From CAYXGE01 sp964464435 (GTDB lineage Bacteria > Pseudomonadota > Gammaproteobacteria > Burkholderiales > Methylophilaceae), in the NCBI GenBank assembly GCA_964464435.1, contig CAYXGE010000021.1:1-24770 (forward strand): 24,770 bases of DNA, in the 5' to 3' direction. Shown here in pieces: positions 16,030 through 24,749 of the stretch (position 1 is the stretch's first letter; every line of letters begins with the position of its first letter). A program made the position numbers and the translations under genes. The notes beneath the pieces are model-generated. The model saw only the letters and a list, made by a program, of their open reading frames with translations, did not search any database and was not told where the DNA came from.

Positions 16030-17268
16030 TTAGCTACCTTCGTACAAAATTTTCCAAGTGCCATTTTCTTGCACCCAGTATTGTTGTTTGTCCACTTTGC
16101 TAGAGATGGCGTTACTTTGGTAAAACTGATTAAAACTGACTGCTGCCATTACTTGTTTGCTGTCTGGATAGTGCACCATTGTTAAGTTGTTTAAGTCAAT
16201 TTTGATATAAGATGTGGCTGCTTGTACTTTTCTCTTGTGTGCCGCCCAGCCTTTGATGTCGGTTGTTTGGCTAAAAAAATTTGCAGAGTAATGTCGCAGA
16301 TATTGGTCAGTATTTCTTGACTCCCAGTCTGTTTCCCACGCTTTAATTGCTTCTAGAAGAGATGCTTTATCTGCGAGTGATTGGGTGCTATCTACCCACT
16401 CAAGATTGTTACTTACAATCACTAAGGTATTACCATTTTGTAGTATTGGACCAAGAGATTTAAGCTCTTGATTAGCCATGACGATACAGCCATCGCTGTC
16501 TAAAGGCGGTCTGCTGTAGGTATTGCTAGGCGTGCCATGAATCCATATACCAGAACCCGTTTTACCTTGGTGGCTGTCCCATTCATTAGGATAATTAAGC
16601 GGGTATGCTGCACTTCCATAAAAGTCTGGTAATTTTTGCTGTATACGATTACCTGCAATATACACACCTACAGGTGTGCGTTTATCGCCTTTTACGTTTT
16701 TACCCACGCCGTTCTTGCCTAATGTGACATAAAAATCAGCGATGAGCGTTGGTTGACTACCTTCATTTTTATACAAATACAAGCGTGATTTTTCTGCATC
16801 GACCACAGCTACATGCTCAATACTAGCATCGACTTGCCATAAAGGTTCGGGTAAGCCCCTGACATTTTGTTGTGCAATAAAATGGTCTATACGCTTACGC
16901 GCTTCTTCTCGAAAGTCTGTCACGGCTTGCTGATTGGGGCGCGTAATGCTGCCAAAGGCGGATACTTGGTGTGCACGAGACATCAGCAAATCACCACGCA
17001 CTAAATGCGCTAACTTAAAATTAGGTGCGGTACGTATTAATTCTTCTGTGGTTTCAAGCGCGCTTTGTACTTGCCCATTAACAATCTCCATTAAACTTTT
17101 AACAAGTAAGTTTTCTATTTGATTGGGGCTAAAGCTATCGCTCACAAAAGAACTTAGTGAGCGGCTGTTATTAAGCGCGGTTGCGTTCCACGGCAGCAAA
17201 GAAACTGCTACTAGAGCGATACTGACTACAAAATACGGTTTTCGCATCCTTGCATACTTCTTATTCAT
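16030..17268 (-). CDS. L,D-transpeptidase (YkuD) with C-terminal NTF2-like domain
   Basis: Periplasmic cell-wall enzyme of 412 residues. A signal peptide covers about 1-32 (hydrophobic 12-27). A helical N-terminal region follows (about 45-135), then the YkuD catalytic domain (about 150-286) with IWIHGTPS and SDGCIVM, giving catalytic His244, Ser258 and Cys261. This chemistry forms or exchanges peptidoglycan cross-links or attaches proteins to the wall. The last 110 residues (about 303-412; AWETDWESRNTDQYLRHYS, ending GTWKILYEG) resemble an NTF2/SnoaL-like fold. It starts five bases after the TPR gene stop, whose product ends in a similar domain, so the two probably act together. A later ATG at codon 8 is possible. 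Confidence 0.9.
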   Translation of the reverse strand: MNKKYARMRKPYFVVSIALVAVSLLPWNATALNNSRSLSSFVSDSFSPNQIENLLVKSLMEIVNGQVQSALETTEELIRTAPNFKLAHLVRGDLLMSRAHQVSAFGSITRPNQQAVTDFREEARKRIDHFIAQQNVRGLPEPLWQVDASIEHVAVVDAEKSRLYLYKNEGSQPTLIADFYVTLGKNGVGKNVKGDKRTPVGVYIAGNRIQQKLPDFYGSAAYPLNYPNEWDSHQGKTGSGIWIHGTPSNTYSRPPLDSDGCIVMANQELKSLGPILQNGNTLVIVSNNLEWVDSTQSLADKASLLEAIKAWETDWESRNTDQYLRHYSANFFSQTTDIKGWAAHKRKVQAATSYIKIDLNNLTMVHYPDSKQVMAAVSFNQFYQSNAISSKVDKQQYWVQENGTWKILYEGS

Positions 17269-17273
17269 TCAAA

Positions 17274-18362
17274 TTACTTATCAGCGATTTCACGCTCAAT
17301 TAACCACTTACCGTTGACTTTTTTCATGTTCAAGACTTTATTAGTGCGTTGAGACAATGAAGCACTCTTATAATTTTGCTTGAAACTGACTTTAGCTGAA
17401 TTATCAGTAGCATCGCTCACGACAATATTTGACAAATCAACGCTAATATTGCCTGGTTTATTAATACGTTCACGACGCATTTTTTCCCAAGCACTGCGAC
17501 TATCACCTTTAGGAGGGCTGAAACTATCGCTGTAACTTGCAAAGTAACCATCTAAATCTTTGCTAGACCATGCTTTAGCCCAATTTTGTACAGCATTTAC
17601 AATATCATCATTGCCAGCACTTGAGGCTTCAGGGCTTGCTTTGGCAGTAGCTTTTGCCATGGCTTTTGCATTGGCAGGATCTTCAGGATCAACTGTAGTA
17701 GTTTTAGTAGGCGTCTTAATCTCTGGCTTAGCTACTTCAGCAGTTTTAACAGGAGGTTTAGCTGTAGCTGTTGCTGTAGTTCCTGTATTTGGTTTGGCAG
17801 CAGCCATGAGTGTTTTCTTAGAGCTTGAGAATAAATCACGAATCAGCGCTAATTTGTTTTGTGCACGTGTATTGCTGCTATCTAGTTGCAAGGCTTTGTC
17901 ATAGGCTTCAGAAGCCATTCTTGCATAAATATCACCTAAATTTTCATGCGCAGTGGCATAGCTTGGATGCGTTTTAATAGCACTCTCTAGAGCTTTTCTT
18001 GCTTTGTCATATTGACCTTGGTCGGCATAAAGTACAGCAAGGTTATTGTAAGGCTCTGGTAAGTTAGGGCTTTTTTCAGTAATTTCAGTAAAAACTTTAA
18101 TCGCCTCATCACGACGATTTTGTTCTGCTAGAATCACGCCTTTGATGAATAAGGCTTGCACATCTTTGGGGTTGGCAGTGATGTAAGCATTGATTCTATC
18201 GAGTGCCGCCGCTTGTTGACCTTGGTCAGCAAGTTGCGCAATGTCTTTAAGATTATCTGCATGCGCGATGTTAAATGCAAATACAGTCGCTAGTACAAAT
18301 GCAGAGCGGGTCAAAATTTGATTGATAGGCATTGTGGTATACTTTTTCATGTTAGGTTTCAT
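17274..18362 (-). CDS. Exported TPR protein with C-terminal NTF2-like domain
   Basis: Periplasmic protein of 362 residues. A signal peptide ends at AHA-D (cleavage near 35/36). About four tetratricopeptide repeats cover 38-172 (for example AVLYADQGQYDKARKALESA). A low-complexity Ala/Thr/Lys/Pro linker runs from about 185 to 250. The C-terminal region (about 252-360) matches the transpeptidase's tail in layout: AVQNWAKAWSSKDLDGYFASYS, then VDLSNIVV, KVSFKQNYKS and NGKWLIERE. The TPRs suggest a scaffold. Later in-frame ATGs at codons 5 and 11 are alternatives; no start has a strong ribosome site. First gene of the pair, divergent from cysS across 194 bases. Confidence 0.85.
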   Translation of the reverse strand: MKPNMKKYTTMPINQILTRSAFVLATVFAFNIAHADNLKDIAQLADQGQQAAALDRINAYITANPKDVQALFIKGVILAEQNRRDEAIKVFTEITEKSPNLPEPYNNLAVLYADQGQYDKARKALESAIKTHPSYATAHENLGDIYARMASEAYDKALQLDSSNTRAQNKLALIRDLFSSSKKTLMAAAKPNTGTTATATAKPPVKTAEVAKPEIKTPTKTTTVDPEDPANAKAMAKATAKASPEASSAGNDDIVNAVQNWAKAWSSKDLDGYFASYSDSFSPPKGDSRSAWEKMRRERINKPGNISVDLSNIVVSDATDNSAKVSFKQNYKSASLSQRTNKVLNMKKVNGKWLIEREIADK

Positions 18363-18556
18363 GTTAACTCAGATTGGGTTAAATATTTTGTTTAAATAAT
18401 AGTGCAATTCTACCAATAAGCGCACGTAACATCTATACAGATTATAAAACTTAACCGCTTTTATTCAAATATTGCGCTATTCATTTGTATATTGCCAATA
18501 TTTTATGATTATAAGCCAAAATTTTTGGTTAAATTCTATCTATATTATTCATTTTT

Positions 18557-19927
18557 ATGCTCAAAATTTACAACACGCTTACACGTACAAAACAAGAATT
18601 TACACCCATACAATCAGGCAAAGTCAATATGTATGTATGCGGCATGACTGTATATGACTTTTGTCATCTTGGACACGCACGAGTGATGGTGGTGTTTGAT
18701 ATGGTTTCACGTTGGTTCAGAGCCAGCGATTATGAAGTCACTTATGTGCGCAATATCACAGATATTGATGACAAAATTATTAAGCGCGCAAATGAAAATA
18801 GCGAAACCATTGATGTGCTGACGCAACGCTTTATTAATGCGATGGATGAAGACTCAACCAAACTTGGCATTATTCGCCCAGATGCTGAACCGCGCGCCAC
18901 GCAACATGTGCAAGGCATGCTGGAAATGATTGGGCAACTCATAGAAAAAGGCCATGCCTACCAAGCCGATAATGGTGATGTTTTTTATAAAGTAAGAAGT
19001 TTTAATGATTACGGCAAACTTTCTGGCAAAAGTTTGGACGATTTGCGCGCAGGTGAGCGCGTAGAGGTTGATACCTTTAAACAAGACCCATTGGATTTTG
19101 TACTTTGGAAATCGGTTAAACCGAATGAACCCAATTGGGACTCGCCTTGGGGCAAGGGTAGGCCAGGCTGGCATATTGAATGCTCGGTGATGAGTGCACA
19201 TCATTTGGGCAAACACTTTGATATTCACGGTGGCGGGCAAGACTTGCAGTTTCCGCATCATGAAAATGAAATAGCGCAGTCTGAAGCCGCGCACAGTTGC
19301 CAAATGGCGAACTACTGGATGCACAATGGTTTTGTGCGCGTGGATGATGAAAAAATGTCTAAATCTTTGGGCAACTTTTTTACCATTCGAGACGTTCTCA
19401 AGCAATATAAGCCAGAAGTGGTTCGTTTTTTTATTTTACGTGCGCATTATCGTAGCCCGCTTAATTACTCAGACCAACATTTAGATGATGCGCAACAGGC
19501 GCTGACCCGTTTGTACAATACTTTAAATAATGTGATTCCTGACAATGTGATGATTGACTGGGAACAAGCAGATGCCATGCGTTTTAAACATGCTATGGAT
19601 GATGACTTTAATACGCCAGAAGCTATGGCTGTGTTGTTTGATTTAGCTAATGAAGCCAACAAAACCAAGTCAACACAAACGGCTGGTTTACTTAAGGCGT
19701 TGGCTGGTACGTTAGGCTTATTACAAACGAATGCAACTGACTACTTGCAATCTGGGGCTGATGATAGTGGACTGAATGCAGATGAAATTGAGCAATTGAT
19801 TACACAAAGAGTAGCAGCAAAAAAGACAAAAAACTTTGCGGAGGCTGACCGTATTCGTAAAGAACTCTCAGATGCAGGCATTATTTTAGAAGACACGCCT
19901 CAAGGCACCACGTGGCGTAAAGCTTAA
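18557..19927 (+). CDS. cysS: Cysteinyl-tRNA synthetase
   Basis: Class I aminoacyl-tRNA synthetase of 456 residues, the usual length. The nucleotide-binding HIGH-type motif is HLGH at 37-40 and the KMSKS motif is at 266-270. The catalytic zinc ligands that discriminate cysteine are all present: Cys28, Cys209 (HIECS), His234 and Glu238 (FPHHENE). The C-terminal anticodon-binding part ends with the conserved AEADRIRKEL helix and TTWR. No Shine-Dalgarno precedes the ATG, which sits in an AT-rich leader. It is convergent with the FHA membrane-protein gene ten bases away. Confidence 0.97.
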   Translation: MLKIYNTLTRTKQEFTPIQSGKVNMYVCGMTVYDFCHLGHARVMVVFDMVSRWFRASDYEVTYVRNITDIDDKIIKRANENSETIDVLTQRFINAMDEDSTKLGIIRPDAEPRATQHVQGMLEMIGQLIEKGHAYQADNGDVFYKVRSFNDYGKLSGKSLDDLRAGERVEVDTFKQDPLDFVLWKSVKPNEPNWDSPWGKGRPGWHIECSVMSAHHLGKHFDIHGGGQDLQFPHHENEIAQSEAAHSCQMANYWMHNGFVRVDDEKMSKSLGNFFTIRDVLKQYKPEVVRFFILRAHYRSPLNYSDQHLDDAQQALTRLYNTLNNVIPDNVMIDWEQADAMRFKHAMDDDFNTPEAMAVLFDLANEANKTKSTQTAGLLKALAGTLGLLQTNATDYLQSGADDSGLNADEIEQLITQRVAAKKTKNFAEADRIRKELSDAGIILEDTPQGTTWRKA

Positions 19928-19935
19928 CGTGGTGC
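19905..19935. terminator. Possible hairpin between convergent cysS and FHA genes
   Basis: GCACCACGT (19905-19913) and ACGTGGTGC (19927-19935) form a perfect 9-base inverted repeat with a 13-base loop that contains most of the cysS stop codon. Neither side has a proper T tract, so it is a weak or factor-assisted terminator candidate. Confidence 0.4.
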
Positions 19936-19937
19936 TC

Positions 19938-20906
19938 TTAAAATACGCCACTGTTGTTCTTAGGTGGCTTTAAGCGTTCAATATCTGATGCGCTTTTGAG
20001 CGTCTGTGCATCTTGCATAAAGTCGCCAATATTTTGGTTGCCACTTAGTCTGAGTGATGGTGGCAATAGTTCTGACATATATAATTCATCAGCAAAACTA
20101 CCACTGCGCTGATAGTTAGACATCAAAATTATACTTGAGCCCAAAAGTGCAAGCGCTGCGCTAATTTTCATTAAACGTTTTGGATGTTGTTGGTTAATGG
20201 TATGCAAGTGATAAAACAACATACCTCCTGCAATGACCATATACATATGTGAGCCATAACGCGATAAAAATTCTAACGAAAAGATATAAGCTAATGAGAT
20301 GCTCACAAGATCCCATACATCCATGGCCACCATCGCGATAGCGGCGATTAATAAATGGCGGCCAAATCTGAGCTTGCCACTCAATACGCGATTAGCAAAT
20401 GCCCAGCAACCACTCCAAATAAGCAACATGGCTAACATCATCAACAGGGCAAAAAGATATGTGATAGCAGAAGTTTGTTGAATGACACTTATCCACGTAG
20501 CAAACAGTGCACTGGCAGTTGCAAGAGCTAACCCTACTAATGCTGGCTTTAGGCCTTCCCATTGTGGATTATTGTTGACTAACTGTTCTGCAGGAACCGC
20601 AAAATCTGCCGTTCTTACTCGCAGATTAGTATGACCAAGCTTAAGTATTTCAGACCCTTGTAATTGCACACTTATTTGGCGCGCATGTTGATACACAATG
20701 CCGTTTTTACTGCCAACGTCTGCAATCTCTAATGACCCAGCATCATCTAACTGAACTTTCGCATGATATGGGGCAACAAAAGCGTCATCCAGAATTAAAT
20801 CATTATCGTAAGCACGCCCAATATGAATGGGTAAAGCGTCAAAACGATGACGTGCTAACACTTCATCATGATAGCTCAAAATTTCAATAAAATAAGGTGC
20901 ATTCAT
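19938..20906 (-). CDS. FHA-domain integral membrane protein
   Basis: Protein of 322 residues with a cytoplasmic N-terminal FHA domain (about 5-98) and five or six membrane helices (about 120-260), then a tail of about 60 residues. The FHA domain keeps Gly30-Arg31, His48, and VGSKNGI with Asn68, but the usual Ser of the Ser-x-x-His motif is Ala45 (VAPYH), so phosphothreonine binding may be weakened. The start overlaps the stop of the upstream protease gene as ATGA, indicating translational coupling and probably a shared task at the envelope. It could read phosphorylation by the kinase encoded at 7933-10566, but there is no direct evidence. Its membrane domain is not one I recognise. Confidence 0.85.
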   Translation of the reverse strand: MNAPYFIEILSYHDEVLARHRFDALPIHIGRAYDNDLILDDAFVAPYHAKVQLDDAGSLEIADVGSKNGIVYQHARQISVQLQGSEILKLGHTNLRVRTADFAVPAEQLVNNNPQWEGLKPALVGLALATASALFATWISVIQQTSAITYLFALLMMLAMLLIWSGCWAFANRVLSGKLRFGRHLLIAAIAMVAMDVWDLVSISLAYIFSLEFLSRYGSHMYMVIAGGMLFYHLHTINQQHPKRLMKISAALALLGSSIILMSNYQRSGSFADELYMSELLPPSLRLSGNQNIGDFMQDAQTLKSASDIERLKPPKNNSGVF

Positions 20907-22407
20907 GGCTTAATTCCCTTTGGCAAGTGCTTGTTTGCCTTGGCTTTATTGGGGATATTTAATTGTATTGAATCGATAAATTGACGCGATACCTTAAGCC
21001 CATTTTCAAAAGAGACGCCATTAGCATCAATTCGACTTTGTAGATTGACGTGGTTGTCGTCAGTAGTCGCTGTCAGCAATGAAAAGTCATATAGCCCTTC
21101 AAATTCGCGGTATGCGCGAACACACAATACTGCCCGAAGTGGCAACTGGCTATTAGCAACAAACCGCTCTTGGCACTGCGGCGCAGTACGATTACGGTCT
21201 TTATCATTGCCAAATTGTTCATTTTTAAATGATTGGCTTTGTAGTGCATAAAAACGCACGCTGCTTAACTCANNNNNNNNNNNNNNNNNNNNNNNNNNNN
21301 NNNNNNNNNNNNNNNNNNNNNNNNNNNNNNNNNNNNNNNNNNNNNNNNNNNNNNNNNNNNNNNNNNNNNNNNTTCATTTTTAAATGATTGGCTTTGTAGT
21401 GCATAAAAACGCACGCTGCTTAACTCATTGGCCTGCACATATTCATGTCTAATCGCAATATGCCCAACCTGTAATTGGTCAGATACAAAAATCGCAGATT
21501 CCATAGCGCAATGGATGCTGTTAAATCGGTACAAATCTTCCTTAGCTTTATTCGATTGTCCCCAACACCGAATTTGGTCAGACTCGCGCGTAGGTACTAA
21601 ATATTTACCTAAAGCTTTATGGCTAAATGGACTACTTAATACTGTATCTATCATGAGTTGTTGATGCGTTAATAATTGCTGACCAACACTTGCTTTGAAT
21701 GATTGGCTAGTTTTACTTTTTGCACGTTTTAATAAATCCCTAACGTATTCAACAGGCACTAAAAAACTAACTAACTCGCCATCTAAACGCTTTGCTACAT
21801 TAACGCCAGCTAACTCGTTATGCTCGGTAATATTGGGGCCACCACTCATGCCCGAATTAATTGGCCCTGTAAACATTAATTGTTGCGTAAAACCGCGACG
21901 AATAATGCCATTGTAGGCACCTTCGGAAATAGCAAAACCCAAATCTAGAGGGTTACCAAGTGAGTATAAATACTGACCTTGTTGCAGTTTAGGCAATGTG
22001 TCAGGCACTTGAAAATAGCCTGTTCCTGTTCTGTTTACACTTACAACCGCTAAATCATGCAAGGCATCAACTGCCAGTATGGTCACTGAACCCCGTTTGC
22101 CGTTAGTGTCAACAAACTCACCAACATATAACTGAGGGTCCATGACAATTTGTGAAACCACATGATAATTGGTCACCACTAAATTACTAGTGCCAATTAA
22201 AAAACCAGACCCCACAGAAGATTGTGTTTTTCCATTTTTTAACAACACCCTAATTTGCAGTAAATCGTTTTTTGCAGATTCATAAATACTCTGCGCTCGA
22301 GAGGATGGCGCAGGAATATTAACATTTACTTTTGTATCATCCGCAAATGCAGGCAACACCATCAATACACTGGCGATGCAAAACAAGCCAGATGAAAAAA
22401 AATTCAT
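20903..22407 (-). CDS. Secreted trypsin-like serine protease (interrupted by an artefactual N gap)
   Basis: Periplasmic S1-type protease. A signal peptide ends at AFA-DD (about 22/23). The protease domain (about 60-230) has a complete triad: His82 (VVTNYHVV), Asp118 (ALHDLAVV) and Ser188 (INSGMSGGPN). There is no PDZ domain, unlike DegP; a C-terminal region of over 200 residues of unknown fold follows. As deposited the frame breaks at 100 Ns (21273-21372). Both sides of the gap carry the same 55 bases; deleting the Ns and one copy joins 22407-21373 to 21217-20903 in frame, giving 449 codons without an internal stop. It is coupled to the FHA membrane protein by an ATGA overlap and has its own promoter upstream. 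Confidence 0.88.
21218..21272. repeat. 55-base direct repeat, left copy (assembly overlap)
   Basis: Identical over its whole length to 21373-21427 on the other side of the N run. It encodes the same protease segment (FYALQSQSFKNE) twice. Best read as the shared end of two contigs rather than a biological repeat. Confidence 0.95.
21273..21372. other. Run of exactly 100 N (scaffold gap)
   Basis: A round-number placeholder between two contigs. Because the contig ends overlap by 55 bases, the true gap length is most likely minus 55, meaning no sequence is missing. Confidence 0.97.
21373..21427. repeat. 55-base direct repeat, right copy (assembly overlap)
   Basis: Second copy of 21218-21272, without a mismatch. 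Its left edge coincides exactly with the end of the N run, as expected for a contig end. Confidence 0.95.
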
Positions 22408-22457
22408 GTAATACTTTCTAAGAAAACAATTTTTTGAGCAAAAACTTGATGTAAGAT

Positions 22458-22486
22458 ACTATAAAAGTTGCGCTTCGCAAAGGCAA
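22458..22486 (-). promoter_or_regulatory. Promoter of the protease-FHA operon
   Basis: On the minus strand, TTGCCT (22486-22481) and TATAGT (22463-22458) are separated by exactly 17 bases, a good sigma-70 arrangement about 50 bases before the protease start. The spacer contains a small inverted repeat, TTGCG-CTT-CGCAA on the plus strand (22468-22480), which could be an operator. Confidence 0.55.
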
Positions 22487-22509
22487 AAAACACTGGGGTA
22501 AGAGACTAT

Positions 22510-22538
22510 TTGCCAAGCAAACATTTAAAGCATATACT
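22510..22538 (+). promoter_or_regulatory. Promoter of the molybdopterin oxidoreductase gene
   Basis: TTGCCA (22510-22515) and TATACT (22533-22538) are 17 bases apart, a good sigma-70 match. It would give a leader of about 80 bases before the ATG at 22625. It is back to back with the protease promoter, the two -35 elements being 23 bases apart. Confidence 0.6.
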
Positions 22539-22624
22539 GAGTTGTATATAGCAATTCACAAATATAACAATACCAAAAATATATGTAGCCTAAAGAGATT
22601 AAATTAATAACTTAGGAGGGTGGT

Positions 22625-24748
22625 ATGGATGATGGTAAAGATGTAAAAACATTTCATGGGGCTTGCCCGCATGATTGCCCAGATACTTGCAGTATGCAGT
22701 TTCATGTGAAAGAGGGTAAATTACTCAAAGTCACAGGCAATACAGATCACCCCATGACGCGCGGCGGTTTGTGCGTAAAACTCAACGATTACGAAAAACG
22801 TCACTACCATCCAGATCGTTTGCTTTATCCGATGAAGCGCACAGGCCCCAAAGGTAGCAAGCAATTTACGCGCATTTCTTGGGATGAAGCACTAGATACC
22901 ATCGTGAGTAAATGGCAAAGCATTATTAAATCTGACGGTCCACACGCGATTATGCCTGCCAGTTATTTGGGCAACCAAGGTTTAGTTCATGGCTTAAATG
23001 GCGGCGATGCATTTTTTAACAAATTGGGCGCTACCGTGTGCGAGCGCACTTTTTGTGGTGAGGGCTCATGCACCGCATGGTTATTAACAGTGGGACCGAC
23101 AGGCGGCGTAGACCCTGAGAGTTTTATTCACAGCAAATACATTATTATCTGGGCATGTAATTCTGTCTCAACCAACTTACACCATTGGCATATTGTGCAT
23201 GATGCACAGAAAAAAGGCGCTAAAGTAGTGGTGATAGATAGCTACGCCTCTAAAACAGCAAAAGAAGCCGATTGGCATATTGCGCCCAAACCAGGTACCG
23301 ATGGCGCACTGGCTATGGCAATGATGCATGTGATTATTACAGAAGGTTTAGTGGATCAAGATTATGTGGATAATTACACCCACGGTTATCAAGAGCTTGC
23401 TGAACGTGCAAAAACAAGAACGCCAGAATGGGCAGAAGAAATCACGGGTATTCCTGCGGCGGATATTCGCAAGCTCGCACGTGAATACGCTACAACACCA
23501 CCTGCGGCAATTCGCATGGGCATAGCTTTAGAGCGCAACTACGGCGGTAGCCAAGCCATACGGGCTGTTTCATGCTTGCCCGCGCTCATAGGCGCGTGGC
23601 GCCATGTGGGCGGCGGTGTATTGCAAATGCCAATTTGGGAACACCCGTATGACTTTATGGCGATGTGCCGCCCTGATTTGATTCCTGAAGGTACGCCTGT
23701 GGTGAATATTCTGCAATTAGGGCGCGCCTTAATTGGAGAAACCAAACTCGAAACCCCAATTAAATCGCTCATGGTTTGGAACACTAACCCTGTGACGCAA
23801 TCGCCCGAGACGGACAAAATTATTAAAGGCTTACAGCGCGAAGACTTATTTACCATTGTGGCAGATCACTTTATTTCAGATACAGCTGCCTATGCGGATA
23901 TCGTATTACCAGCGGCCATGGGTGCAGAGCAAGAAGATATTATTGTGTCGTGGGGACATTTCTACCTGACCTATAATGAAAAATGTATCGAACCACCTGG
24001 CGAGGCCATTCCTAATAACGAGATTTTCCGCCGCTTAGCCAAACGCCTGGGCTTTACCGAGCCACAATTTAGCTGGAGTGACGCAGAATGTTTGGAGCAT
24101 TACATCAACTGGGCATCACCCACGTGCGATGGTATCGATTTAGATTACCTACGCAAAAATGGCTATGCACGCTTAAAAGTAGGCACCAAAGATGACCGTG
24201 CACCACATAAAAACGGCAACTTCCCTACACCTACGGGCAAAGTGATGTTTATGGTAGAAGGCGCTAAAAACTTTGTGGCCGGGCCATTTAGACAAATGTA
24301 CGATGCCTTCCAACCGGGTCAAGACTTAGATCCACTGCCTGATTACGTGCCATCGCGTGAATCTGTCACCAGCAACCCTAGCTTGGCTAAAAAGTATCCG
24401 CTCAATATTATTTCACCCAAGAGCCACGGCTTTTTAAACTCTTGCTACGGTAATATTGAAAACAAAATTAAAGGTCAAGGTGAGCAGTTTGTACTCATTA
24501 ATGCAGTTGATGCCAAAGCGCGCAACGTAAATGAAGGCGCAAAAGTCAAAGTGTTTAACGACCGTGGCGCGTTTGAAGGGGTGGCTAGAATCACCGATGA
24601 CGTGAATGCAGGTGTGGTCGTTGCAACCCTTGGGTACTGGCGACAACTGAATAATGGCACAGTTAATTGTATTAGCTTGGCAGAGTTTGGTGATATGGGA
24701 AATTCGGCAAGTTTTTCAGATAACTTAGTGCAGGTGAGTTTGGCTTAA
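22625..24748 (+). CDS. Molybdopterin oxidoreductase (DMSO reductase superfamily)
   Basis: Predicted single-subunit molybdenum/tungsten enzyme of 707 residues with a bis-molybdopterin guanine dinucleotide cofactor. The N-terminal [4Fe-4S] site is CPHDCPDTC plus GGLC, giving Cys14, Cys18, Cys22 and Cys50. The central domains (about 60-560) carry family segments such as WDEALDTI, IKSLMVWNTNPVTQSPE and VADHFISDTAAYADIVLPAA. The C-terminal dinucleotide-binding domain (about 575-707) includes SPKSHGFLNSCYGN and ends near GDMGNSASFSDNLVQV. There is no Tat signal, so it is cytoplasmic. A strong ribosome site (AGGAGGG, 22614-22620) precedes the ATG. The electron donor, acceptor and substrate cannot be deduced, and no iron-sulfur or membrane-anchor subunit adjoins it. 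Confidence 0.88.
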   Translation: MDDGKDVKTFHGACPHDCPDTCSMQFHVKEGKLLKVTGNTDHPMTRGGLCVKLNDYEKRHYHPDRLLYPMKRTGPKGSKQFTRISWDEALDTIVSKWQSIIKSDGPHAIMPASYLGNQGLVHGLNGGDAFFNKLGATVCERTFCGEGSCTAWLLTVGPTGGVDPESFIHSKYIIIWACNSVSTNLHHWHIVHDAQKKGAKVVVIDSYASKTAKEADWHIAPKPGTDGALAMAMMHVIITEGLVDQDYVDNYTHGYQELAERAKTRTPEWAEEITGIPAADIRKLAREYATTPPAAIRMGIALERNYGGSQAIRAVSCLPALIGAWRHVGGGVLQMPIWEHPYDFMAMCRPDLIPEGTPVVNILQLGRALIGETKLETPIKSLMVWNTNPVTQSPETDKIIKGLQREDLFTIVADHFISDTAAYADIVLPAAMGAEQEDIIVSWGHFYLTYNEKCIEPPGEAIPNNEIFRRLAKRLGFTEPQFSWSDAECLEHYINWASPTCDGIDLDYLRKNGYARLKVGTKDDRAPHKNGNFPTPTGKVMFMVEGAKNFVAGPFRQMYDAFQPGQDLDPLPDYVPSRESVTSNPSLAKKYPLNIISPKSHGFLNSCYGNIENKIKGQGEQFVLINAVDAKARNVNEGAKVKVFNDRGAFEGVARITDDVNAGVVVATLGYWRQLNNGTVNCISLAEFGDMGNSASFSDNLVQVSLA

Positions 24749-24749
24749 C

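Noticed and set aside
18363..18556. Divergent promoters between the TPR gene and cysS
   Set aside because: The region is so AT-rich that many weak matches occur (for example TTGTAT at 18485 with TTATAA at 18509); none stands out enough to report.
18854..19405. Long open frame (183 codons) on the minus strand
   Set aside because: Lies entirely inside cysS, which has all catalytic and zinc residues; the antisense frame shows no recognisable motif.
20903..21259. Separate small gene of 118 residues before the N gap
   Set aside because: Its first 13 residues after the start repeat the end of the protease fragment across the gap, and collapsing the gap makes it the in-frame C-terminus of the protease.
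21218..21427. 55-base direct repeat as a target-site duplication or recombination site
   Set aside because: The copies abut a run of exactly 100 Ns and collapsing them restores an open frame; no mobile-element gene is nearby.
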